This document shows, in pieces, positions 36,601 to 48,600 of a stretch of DNA of 64,000 bases. The notes beneath the pieces were generated by a model. It was not told the DNA's origin, did not search any database, and worked only from the letters and a program-made list of their open reading frames with translations. The translations under genes and the position numbers were made by a program. The stretch comes from Psococerastis gibbosa. Its lineage: Eukaryota > Arthropoda > Insecta > Psocodea > Psocidae. The stretch is from assembly GCA_963971405.1 (NCBI GenBank), contig OZ020484.1:38214770-38278769 (forward strand), given 5' to 3'. Position 1 is the stretch's first letter; each line of letters begins with the position of its first letter.

Positions 36601-39600
36601 CATCAAAGAGTAAATTAAAGTAGTAAGTAGATACTGGTTACCCCTGGATCACCCTGACATTTGGTAGCTTGTATTCTTTTTTAATTTAATACGTAAGCTA
36701 TACAGTTTTGGTATGTCAAAGGCGCTTATTCCACCGACCTCTAAGTGCAAAATACACATACGGTGACGTGGTAGCAGACATTCAAGACTTAGGCGGGGTT
36801 TCCGACGACCTCTCATTGCAGAATGCAAATGACATTGACGGAAATTTGAATTTTTCTTTTTATAGAAGTCTATTAATATGTTATTACTTAACATATCCCA
36901 TGAAGCCATTTTTTAATTTTCGTTTGTTTGTTTGCGATTTTACTCTATTTGCATTCTGCAATGAGAGATCGGTGGAAACCCCGCATTTATTAATGATATC
37001 TGCTACCACGTCACCGTATGTGTATTTTGCACTTAGAGGTAGATGGAATCCCCGCCTAAGTAGTATATGACTACGAATATTTCATACATAGTATTTTTGG
37101 TGATTTTGCTGTTAAACTGATATAAAATATCTGAATTATCAAATTCATGGAAAAATTAAAAAAAACCTTATACTATGGCGTATAAAATCGTCCTCTACAA
37201 CTTGGATGAACCAAATCTTTATAACTTACGTGTTAAATTAATTAAAAATATAAGCTAACAATATTATATTGCAGTATTATATGGAGTATATAACATTGAC
37301 ATGTGTTATGTCAGTGTTATATACTCCATAAATTACTGCAATATAATGCGTAAAAAGCATTGCGTTGAGGGCATTATAAGTAAACTCACAGACTTGTTCG
37401 GTTAGATAGTAGTGTAGCTGTACTAACCTGTCTAACATTACGAATCATGTCAAGAAGAGCATATTATAAGTAGAGGATATACATCAACTGTGCTTGTGCG
37501 GGCTTGTGGTCGAGCGGTTAAGACGACGCCCCGGTTAGGCGTAGATCGTGGGTTCGAGTCCCGCCAAGCCCAGTTTTTATATATCCCTTAATTTCGTTTA
37601 TAAGCTAACAAATTTTGGGGTGATTCGGGGGCCTGCTTCCTTTTAAATAAAAGAAAATTGAGGCATCATTACGTTGAACATTCTAATACCATTTAAGGTA
37701 AGACCTATTGATGTGCATTACCAGTCACTTCATTTGTCATAACTTCATAATAATTAAAAAAAATAAAAATAAATACTTGGTTCATGCGGGTCAAACAGTA
37801 AAAAACAAAAAGGTAATAATTTTACTGTACGTGAATTACCTTTCTTTCACTGTCTGAAAAGTTCGAGAACAAGGAGTCAATGCCATTTATTCCGTACTCC
37901 GAATTTCTTTTGGCAGAGTCCCCAGACGGACCGGTTTTTTGAGGCGTCGACGTCATCTCGTAGAGCTTCGTCCTATTGAGAAGGTTATTGGCGTCCTCGC
38001 GGTTAGTAATAGTGAGATCGTTATCGTCTGCTTCAATCTGCAGAGCCCCGAGAGGATCGTTTTCAGTGACAAGGGTCCGGGTGGGCGATATCGGCGCCCG
38101 GTCACTCGATTGAGATCGGGATCTGTCACTGTCGTTCAACGATTGATCAATATCTGATAAAAAGTATAAAAGAAATGAAAAATCGTTCATTACAATTATT
38201 GGCTACGTGGAAGTCAAATGACAATTGATTATTCCGAACGGAACTCCACACAGACCAAATGCACATGCCCATGTCGAATTGCATCTTAACTTGAGATGAA
38301 CAAGGTTTTGTTCTTACATCATACTATTTAAGTGAGTTCAAAATGCATCCTCACTCCTCGTTCAAAGAGTTGAGGAGGCTGTTTACAAACATGGCCAACT
38401 CCAAGTTGTAGTTGAAAATTGCATTAAGTTTATAGCTAACCTTAGACTTCTCAGCACTTCTGTGCGCAATCTGGCTGCTTTTGTCACTTTATTTTACAAC
38501 GTGCAGGTGGACATTAAAATTTTCTGCAAGGTCGGATCAAAACCCCATTTTGTAAAAAAATGGAGTTGGCCACGTTTGTAACCAAGCTCCTCAGTTATGT
38601 CAGCTGCCACGTTTAAAAATTAAATGCTGTATTCTTGAGATCTATAATCTATACAAAACAAAACATGTGACACTGAACTTTTTTGCCTAATTTACTTTTA
38701 TGCTAGATACTACATGTGATAGGCTTACTCTGGACATAATGGCAAAATCGACAAACGCATCATATTAGATTGAGTTAGACTGTGAGCTATTATAAAAATC
38801 CAATGAATATGAGTTACTTTAGCCTTACTTTTAGTTTGCCTATCTACATTATACCACCAAAACAAGACAATAAAGTTGGAATTACGTGACTTGATGCACA
38901 TGCTAGGTCTCCAGTCTTAGAATTTCTCGTCACTTAATTGAAAATGAACAATTGAATTTCGAAACATGTATTTTTGCAAAAAAAATATAGTGTCAATGTT
39001 CCAAATCTTCGTTAAAAACCGATGCCCGATGTTCTTTAAAAACTGTCGCAGAAGTAATGGTCCAATTCATCTTTAAATACAGTAGGTATTCACAACGGAA
39101 TTCTTCATTTAAAAATGGTCGCAGCAGCAGTCAATTTTGGGCAATTTAATTTTAATCGGGGGTGGAGGGGGCGGAGGTGGTATAGGTCGGTCACGGAAGC
39201 TCCTCTTAGGGTTGCAGTCAGGTTCACAAGCAGGTTTCCACCATCTCTTGTGTCGCAGGTCGGGTTCAGGCCGTGGAATGGGTGGCGGTGGTTCATAAGG
39301 CTCTCCACACTCCTTCGGTCTAACGGCCGATGTCATAAAGTTGGAGCAATTATGAGAATTGATAACTCTGTAAAATTTTGATCTTAACATGGCAGGCCGA
39401 AACTAAATGCGAGTGTGTTTGTAAATGTTATTTCATTGTTTTGTTTTTTTACAAAAAATATTTAAAGTGTATTTTCGAAAACCAAAGTAGATTTTTAATT
39501 ATAAAGTAGCCGAAAGGTAGAGCCGGTGTTGTAGATTAACATTTGAGGAGAAGGGAAGTTGACTGACTGGGAGAACCTCCTGATTATAGTGGATTCCAAA

Positions 39601-42600
39601 CCACTTGGGGAACATAGTTAAGTCACACGATTAATTCGGAGGTGACCAGGACTGGAAATGTAATTAGAGAGACAGGTAGTCTCAGTGCGTTATCATGTCT
39701 ACCATGTTCCCCTGCCAATGCTGTACACACTACTGCTTGCTGCAGTTTTGAACAGGCTCTGTTCTGGTGGATTCAACATGGTATGGCGATTGGCTCTCAT
39801 GAAATGTAAACATGACTTTCACTCAGAATTTCTTTTATTATCAATTTCAAAATAATATTACCTTGCCAACAGAGGGAAACACTCGATTGATAACGATTGC
39901 AGACACGAGGATTTCTTTAGAGGATATGCTACGTGGAAAATTGGCACCTTAAAATTAAATACTTCTAATTTTTTATATCATTAACTCAGCAAGTTATTAA
40001 AAATATGGCTCATTTATAATTTATAAGACTAATTCGTGCATCATATAATCGGGTATTATTACTTTTCGGTGTTGTAGTTTTTCCAAAAATCCCAGATTAC
40101 GCGAAATTTTAGTCCCCACTGGTTTTTATGAAAGAACTAACGTACCAAAGTTGTCATCCACAACTTACATGAGCCAAATCTTTAATAACTTACTTTGTTA
40201 ATTATTTAAAAAATTAGAAGTCAATGAAAACAACAAATATTGCGGTGCTAATTTTTTTACGTAGAATGTCCTCTTAAGCAAATATAAACGCTAAACCTCA
40301 AATGAGGTTCCTTTTCAACATAGAAATGCAAGCCACAACTGCAAATCTGTCAAAGGTGCGATGGTGTCACATCCCTCCAGTCAAATGTCGATTATTAACG
40401 CTTCTAATACTTGAAAAGCTAGTTAAACCCTTAAACCACTATCAAAAACCAAAATGGACATTCCAGAAAGATTCAATCCCTTCGAATAAGGTCAAAACTA
40501 CGCCTTTATTTTAAAACAATATAAAAGTTGTCATAGATTACACTCATTTTAAAGTCACTCAGCTGGTTTACTTGTCGATAGCACAAAAAAACGCCAGCCC
40601 AAATATTTAGGGCATAGGTTATAGGTACAATGTTTTTATAACCGTAAATAATTTCCCAGTCACAAGGCCCACAAGAGGTTTGGAAATCTCATAGATGTGA
40701 AACTGTTTGATATATTACCTATATTATAAAATATTTTAAAAAAAGTAACCTGTTTTACTCATCCCCTCCAATAAATTGATTACCACAGTTTATTAAAAAT
40801 AGTGTAACACTGATACTAACAATTATTAAAATATTAACTTACTGTCATCTTTGTTTCTTTGAATATTTGAAATGTCAGCCGCGCTTGAGGCATCACTAGC
40901 GCTCCAAACATCTTCACTGCCCGAGCGGTCCGACCTGGCTACGAAGTAACCGCCCTGACATTCACTTTGACGTTTCCTCGATTCTGAAAGTAAATTAAAA
41001 TTGTATTTCGAATGCACCCTCAGCCAGGTGCTATTGCCATGAACAAAAAAATAATATTATTTACATTGCAGGATATTTTTTTTTAATATAAATAGGTGAA
41101 TCGCATACAAACAATTTAATGAATGTATCCGATTGACCTCTTCAGTCGCCTCTGTAGGTTAGTACTCGTGTTGAGTTACGACACGTCTCCGATCGCATGG
41201 CGTGTAAAGACTCGCACATGAGCAAGCACGTTACCACCTGGCCATCGAAGTCGATAAATTGTTCAGGAATATTTTACAATACGCCTTTAATCTGTCCCTT
41301 CCTTACATAAAAAAATCTCTATAGGAACGCATGGATGTTGTGGGTATAAACGGTTAAAATCATGCAAGGAACAGTTAAAAATACGGACCTTCAAGACCTT
41401 CGCTAGCTGCTCTATGCTCCGAACGTAACTCTCCAATTTGCCTCTTTTCTCTTTCCGCCAACACTTCAGAACTACTCCAAGGAGGCTTTCCATTGGGTTT
41501 TCTCTTGACCGGCGTTTCTTCTTGTCCAGATAATTCGCTGCAAAATTAACAATTGGCAATGTTGGAATACTGATTTCATCAAGAGGAGGAGAACCAAATT
41601 AGAACTGGTTCAGTTGCTGTACAATATATATAAGCAGATGCGAGAGGGGGGGGGGGGTGTTACTAAACGAAAACGACGACTATTGTGAAAGTAGAGAGAG
41701 CCAAACCATGACCATCGAACTAGCGATCACATGATCACATGGCATTGCCCATTTCTGAGTTGCAAAACTATGATAATCGTTCGGACACAGTAAAACTAAA
41801 GTTCGAATACTCGCTAAATAGTAAAACTTTGAATGGCCTCGTGTCCATGAGACAGATCACTCAGCTACGCTAGCAGAGGAAGCGGTCTTATTTGACTTCA
41901 GCTACATTAAGAATTTGCCTAACTTTATATCTAGCTTGCTTTCCTGCAACGTTTGTTACATCGTCTAGTTATGCCCAATGTACCAATGAAGTATTGTACA
42001 CTCCCCCTCACAGCTTTTACAAAACACGGTGCCTGCTATAGTAGAAGTACAATCATAACTCACACAGCAAATAGTCAGGCACCCTTTGCCCGTTATTTTA
42101 CGTAGCCGAAGAGTAATGATACCAAGTACTGAATTGCGTAATTAGTACAAAACGTTTAAATACAAAGTTGATAAAGCTCTTACCTAGCTACAGAATCTTC
42201 AGAGCCACGCCAAAGATTAGAAATTTGTGAAATAAGTCTCCCGCTTCTCCTTCTAAGTTTAGAAAGTTCCGTATCCGTCTGATCCAAACTTTCAGAGCTT
42301 TCCCTTGTAGTCGATAAACTTTTCTTTGGCGTCGACTTCATAGTATCACCTAAAATTAAACAAAGTTTCCGTAGGTTATTCAATACAAATAATTTGTTTC
42401 ACATTTATGGAATCAATAGCAAATATCAAATTACGGTAGTAGTATTGTAATGTAATGTAATGAATCTTAAATAATAAAACTACACCATAACATTAGGTGC
42501 TAGGTTGCATTCTCGTAAGGCGGAATTGATTTTATTTATATATTTATATTAATTATTCATTTTTATTGTATTTATCAGTTCTTATCAGTTTATAGTTACC

Positions 42601-45600
42601 AGTTCGAAAGCGACCACATACCTGACGATTTCCTAGAACGCATGTATTTTTCTAAAATGGAGGCGTCATTGGCAAAGCTCATAACTGCTCCTTGGGCGTC
42701 GTTGTGGATTGGCGACAAACTACCTCGCCGTAGTCTAATGTCAGATCTCCTGCAAAACAAGTGGTTTACAATACAACCTATATTAAGTTATTGACAGTGG
42801 TGGCTTAAATATTGAAATTTGTCAAAGCTAATGCATTCTTAGCTACCAAAAATTATTATTGTTTGCCGTAAAATAAATATTCTGGATCGGCCTGAGTAAT
42901 TAATTAATCATCATCAATATCTGCCATCAGCTTCCATTGCCCTGCAGTGATATATGAGCCTCCTCCACTCATTCCGCTTCTGATCATTCAGTACGTTCTC
43001 CAGTTCCAGTCTCCTGAGATCGTCCTCAATTTGTTTTCTGTATCTCTTCTACTAATAAACATAAAAATATACTGTTGGATTTTTAAATATTAAGAATTTT
43101 AATTAATGTGTCTACATCTAAGGGAGAAAAAATTGAAAACTCGCCATAAATATTGATTTATCAATTTGAATTTCCCGCGCATTTTGCACTCATTTGTTTA
43201 AAACGATTATAAAAATACCAAATCGCCATGATCGGGCTGTTGCGGTTATCCATTCTCCCTTCGTAACAAACCATTAATTAATAATAAATTGATTAGGGAC
43301 CGTTCGAAATTTTTTCGGCCCGGCTATACTTTGAGTTAACTTGTGTGAACACGTCCTACTTGCATCTTACATGATTTTCGAGATTACTTCCCTACGTTGC
43401 CGAGTACCAGTGAGTCGAAATAAACCAGAAGAACTAACTGAAGGCAACTAAGTGCGGCATGCATACTATTTGCCAACTTACCCGGAACTGGATTGTTGGG
43501 CAAACGTGGAGAATTCAGTGCAACTATTTCTTCTTAAACCAGATAATCGAAGCTCAGCTGCAGAAGAATGCTTCTTTTCCCCCGTGATAAGAAGGCCAGC
43601 CGAGCTCTCGACTGAAAGAACGTCATTTGTTTTTTAGCTATGACATATCCGTTTTTAAGTTAACTTGTTATGCACAAAAATAATGTCTTTATGCTCTTGA
43701 ATAAAAAAATGTCCTTTATAAATAAATAAAAACATTTTTGTGCATGAAGAACTAGTTCAGACAGATCAAAATTCTTTGATCAATTTCGCGAATTGATTAT
43801 TTATTAAAATGCTCGACACTTTTACACCCACCTTTTCTATTGACAAGCAATATGCAGTGAAATACACGTAATTGCAATTATCCTATGCTTATCATTTGTC
43901 CGGGGTTGCCACAATTTTCCCTAACGCACAGGCATCTTTCAATTTTCTCTTAGTAAATGACTAAGGCGGGGTTTCCACCGACCTCTCATTGCAGAATGCA
44001 CATACATTGACGTGGTAGCAGACATTCAAGACTTAGGCGGGGTTTCCACCGACTTCTCATTGCAAAATGCAAATGACACTGACGGAAATTTGAATTTTTC
44101 TTTTTATAGAAATCTATTAAAATGTTTTTACTTAACATAACCAATGACGCCATTTTTTAATTTTAGTTTGTTTGTGATTTTACTCTATGATCGTTGACCA
44201 ATTATAACTATGGCATAGAGTAAAACAAAAATTTCTGTCAATGTCATTTGCAAACTGCAATGAGAGGTCGGTGGAAACCCCACCTAAGCAAAATGGCTCT
44301 GATACACTGTACTTACAATTCGGATGAAAAAGAGTGTCACGAAGAAATGATGGCTTGGCAGTCTTGACAATGGTGCCAACACGGGTGCAATGTTTTTCGA
44401 ACTGAGCGAACTGCGTGGCCTTGCTCTTGTCTTCATCGTAAGAGGCCAGCGACGTGCGGGACCCAGCAAATGGCAGTCTATCCCGCGATCCAGCGCCATC
44501 CTTCTCCAAATTTTGTTGACGGAAGTAAGATACTGCCAATGTTACGTTCCTGATGGAAACAGGGTTATTTTGTCACTGATACTGTCTACTGACCAAAGTC
44601 TAACCAAAGTACTCAAAATCGCTCTGTATGGTATGGAGGGATGGACTATGATACAAGCTACGGAGAACAGAATCAGTGCGTTTGAAATGTTGGTATACAG
44701 ACGAATACTATCCTGGAGAGATCGTGCCCCTAATGCCGAGGTCTTGAAGCGAATGGATGCAGATGCTTCTGACGTTTAAGACACAGAAACTAACATACTT
44801 TGGCCATATTAATAAATTAAAGTATACCAAAAGCACTACTACCAACTTTACAATATAGGTATAGCTACATATTATTATTATTAATGAATTATTCCGATTA
44901 TGTCTGGTGTAATTGTATATTAATTTTGACAGCTCGACATAGTAGGTACCCCGCACATCTTAGGTTAAGGGGGCCTACAATATCCGTAGAAAACTTTAAA
45001 AATGTAAAAAAAATACAACGAATTATTATTATTATATGATGAGGAACGAAAAAATATATCGCTTTCTTTGTGACGTCAGTATCTGTCACAGTAGGTTTTT
45101 TCCGGGTCGGTTTGCAAACCTTGGCAAGGTCTGCAAACATGATCTGGCTTGTGCATTTTGTCGCATCACTTCGGGTGTCGGTTGATGCATGTAGAACTTC
45201 AGGCTGTGTACCGTAGATGTCTAGGCCGCTTATGCTTATACATGGGCGAGACCGGCTTCTTACGGTGTACAGTCTGATTAATCTCTAACGGTCATCCGGA
45301 GGTGATAAAAAGGCAGCGACTGACAGTTACTGCGTCCAGTCTCATCCAACTTTTACCGTAAACGTTCTTTTATTTTTGACATATTATGTATTTTTTGATT
45401 CTTGACTCGCCAAAATCACTTTATTAGAAGATCTCCAAATTGTGAACGTATAAAAGTGTATAGTGATTATTAGATATAATTGTGAGTGAACTTCAAGAAT
45501 GAATTTCATGTGAACGCAGTAATGGGGCGGTGAGCGAGGGCTCCCCCCCAATCATGCTGATCCAGTACTCAGAGCTGAGCGCATCGGGCCATTGCCCCTC

Positions 45601-48600
45601 GCGCCCCTTTCGACGGTTACCAGGGACCTCTACACTGTCAATCCAGCCGAGTTACCAAACTGGCACAAGTGCGTGATATCCCACTTATAGAGTAAGTCCG
45701 CTATATGTGAATAATATAATGTACAACCATGTTTACCTACGATATTTCTTATTAATTAGCAGAATGACCTATCCGTAGCTAGTCGGATGCTTGAGGAGAT
45801 TTTAGAGTCAGTTCAAGAGAAATCTCCACAAGAAAAATGGCGCCCAACGTAAATTTTTTTTTTTTTTTTTAACTTGATTAATGGTTTTTGATAGATAATG
45901 TTTCTGTGTTGCAGTTTTATTTTTCTCTTGCATTTTGCCACTTACGGCTAATTCGGATTGTTCGCAATGTAACGTAATGATATTGTTCCTTGAATTTTTA
46001 ATTGCACATGGTTTGCGGTCATATTTGTATAAGATAGTACTTTGCCATACGGTATGTTGTTCATAAGATGCCTTGCACTAGGTTCATATTGTACAGTTTT
46101 TTTGGTGAGCTCTTTATTCACGTAACGCGTACGTAATTATTTCTCCCAAATTTGATACATGCACATCTGGCGTGGGTCGATTGGTCACTGGCTAAAGTGC
46201 GACTTGAACGAATTTTCACTTGTTTCGGTGATGGAGAATGCTGTTAGTGGATGGTTTCTTATATTGGGATCTGCTGCAGTTTGGTGTCTTCTTAGGTAAT
46301 CTGGTGTAACTCTTAATTGAAATTTTTCCTAAGGTGTCGGGAGTGCCTATGCGAGCCATGGGTTTGGGCTTGTCTTATTAGGTTGCCTCCTGTCAACTGC
46401 TACATGTGTGAGCAGGTTCGTTTTTGTTAAAATCAGCTGTTAGTCCAGTAACGTGTATGCTTTACTGAGAAACTAGGCGTAATTTTTTTTTTTTTTTCTT
46501 TTGCTTTTATTTTTCTCTCTAATTGGGTAAGTTTTTCATGTACGTTAATTTCTGCCAGTATATTGTCGTGGGCATTGCCAGCCGACAATTGGCTACTGAG
46601 ATTATTGTAAGCTTATATCTAGATTCTACTTCCTGATTGACTCTTGCCTACTATGAGAATTAATGTGTGGTTTTTTTTTTCATTACACGTACACGTACCC
46701 TTTTACACCGTTAATTTGCTCTAGGCGGAGTGTTGGGTTAGAATGTTAAACTGAGGCCCATAGGGGGGTTAGGTAGAGTTACATAGGTTACCTACATACT
46801 GTATACGTACAGGTTGGCGTGGTTTAGGTTGAGTGTTTTATATAGGTTGGTGTTTGGATGGACTGGTTACTGTTTTGGGGTTAGGGCGAGTGCCCGCCTT
46901 ACCTATTTTATGAAAATTGTGGCCTTGGCTCATGTGACATTTTTAAATTCTTGACTGGTCGTTCTTCTCTTTGGGTTGTTTCAATATGCTTGGTAACCTA
47001 TTTGGTTGTGTAGATGACAAGAGTTCGGTTTCCTTTTTGTTTACAGGTTCCCTAGAAGTATGTTTGTATCTGGTTAAAGTTCCCCTGGGGACCCCAGATT
47101 GTGAATGGTGCCCCCTCTTGCTTCCTCGGTGGTTGAGCCGGGCAGTTTTGACCTGTTGTATCACACCTTGGGTATGTTTGTAGCGGGTTCGCCTGAACTT
47201 TCAGTGAGATACCTCCTCTAGTTTTGGTTCCATTGGTTGTCGAGCCTGGCAGTTTTGGCCTGTTGTATCACGCCATGGACGACTAGTAGCAGGCTCGTCT
47301 GATTTGTCAGTGACGCTGTTTGAGATGTTGGTACTGATGGAACTCTGGTTTTCCTGTTCAACTTGTATGTTTGCTTGTGTGAATGAGTCTTGTGGTTCTC
47401 TGAAATGTATGTCATTGGTTTCCTTTTTATTTATTTATATCTCTTGTCACCTCAGAACCCGACTCTGTATTTTTCTTGGTATCGTATACCCGATTGCTCC
47501 TTAATGATTGAATTGTAACATGTACCCTAATCTGTGTCTGACTTGCAGAACTGTTTATTATTTTTTGGTCTTCTTTCTCTCTCCTTTCGCTTTTTTTTTG
47601 GGGGGGGGGGGGATATTCTGTGACGTCAGTATCTGTCACAGTAGGTTTTTTCCGGGTCGGTTTGCAAACCTTGGCAAGGTCTGCAAACATGATCTGGCTT
47701 GTGCATTTTGTCGCATCACTTCGGGTGTCGGTTGATGCATGTAGAACTTCAGGCTGTGTACCGTAGATGTCTAGGCCGCTTATGCTTATACATGGGCGAG
47801 ACCGGCTTCTTACGGTGTACAGTCTGATTAATCTCTAACGGTCATCCGGAGGTGATAAAAAGGCAGCGACTGACAGTTACTGCGTCCAGTCTCATCCAAC
47901 TTTTACCGTAAACGTTCTTTTATTTTTGACATATTATGTATTTTTTGATTCTTGACTCGCCAAAATCACTTTATTAGAAGATCTCCAAATTGTGAACGTA
48001 TAAAAGTGTATAGTGATTATTAGATATAATTGTGAGTGAACTTCAAGAATGAATTTCATGTGAACGCAGTAATGGGGCGGTGAGCGAGGGCTCCCCCCCA
48101 ATCATGCTGATCCAGTACTCAGAGCTGAGCGCATCGGGCCATTGCCCCTCGCGCCCCTTTCGACGGTTACCAGGGACCTCTACACTGTCAATCCAGCCGA
48201 GTTACCAAACTGGCACAAGTGCGTGATATCCCACTTATAGAGTAAGTCCGCTATATGTGAATAATATAATGTACAACCATGTTTACCTACGATATTTCTT
48301 ATTAATTAGCAGAATGACCTATCCGTAGCTAGTCGGATGCTTGAGGAGATTTTAGAGTCAGTTCAAGAGAAATCTCCACATCTTCATATTACAACCTAAG
48401 GGAAGATGGAAGAACTGGGGGCTCCCGGCAGAAGAAGAACATCATGGTTGAAAAACCTGAGGCAGTGGTTTGGCAATAGCACGACTTTCCTTTTCAAAGC
48501 AGCAGTCTGCAAGTTCCAAGATGCCATGATGATCGCGAATCTTCGCTAGAAGAGGCATTAATAGATGATGGAGACAGTCAGAAAGGTAAAAAAAAAAAAT

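Larger units (their letters stand above)
45069..48380 (+). mobile_element. Non-coding LTR retrotransposon, copy A
   Basis: Two 762-bp LTRs (45069-45830 and 47619-48380) look identical. They begin TGTGACGTCAG and end TCTCCACA, and are flanked by the 4-bp duplication TCTT (45065-45068 and 48381-48384). A primer-binding site TGGCGCCCAACGT at 45838-45850 matches the start of the site for tRNA-Lys(CUU). A G-run precedes the 3' LTR. The 1.79-kb internal region has no gag, protease, RT or integrase; its longest frames are under 90 codons. This is a LARD/TRIM-type element that must borrow proteins from an autonomous relative, probably Ty3/gypsy or BEL judging by the 4-bp duplication. It lies in Crag intron 14, antisense to the gene. 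Confidence 0.9.

Noticed and set aside
37500-37572. Functional tRNA gene with GGT anticodon
   Set aside because: C at position 33, an anticodon not normally used for Thr in animals, and SINE-type flanks shared with other copies.
46943-47735. Short frames inside the LTR element interior, repeated in copy B
   Set aside because: All are under 90 codons, on both strands, without gag or pol motifs; repetition reflects element identity, not coding.
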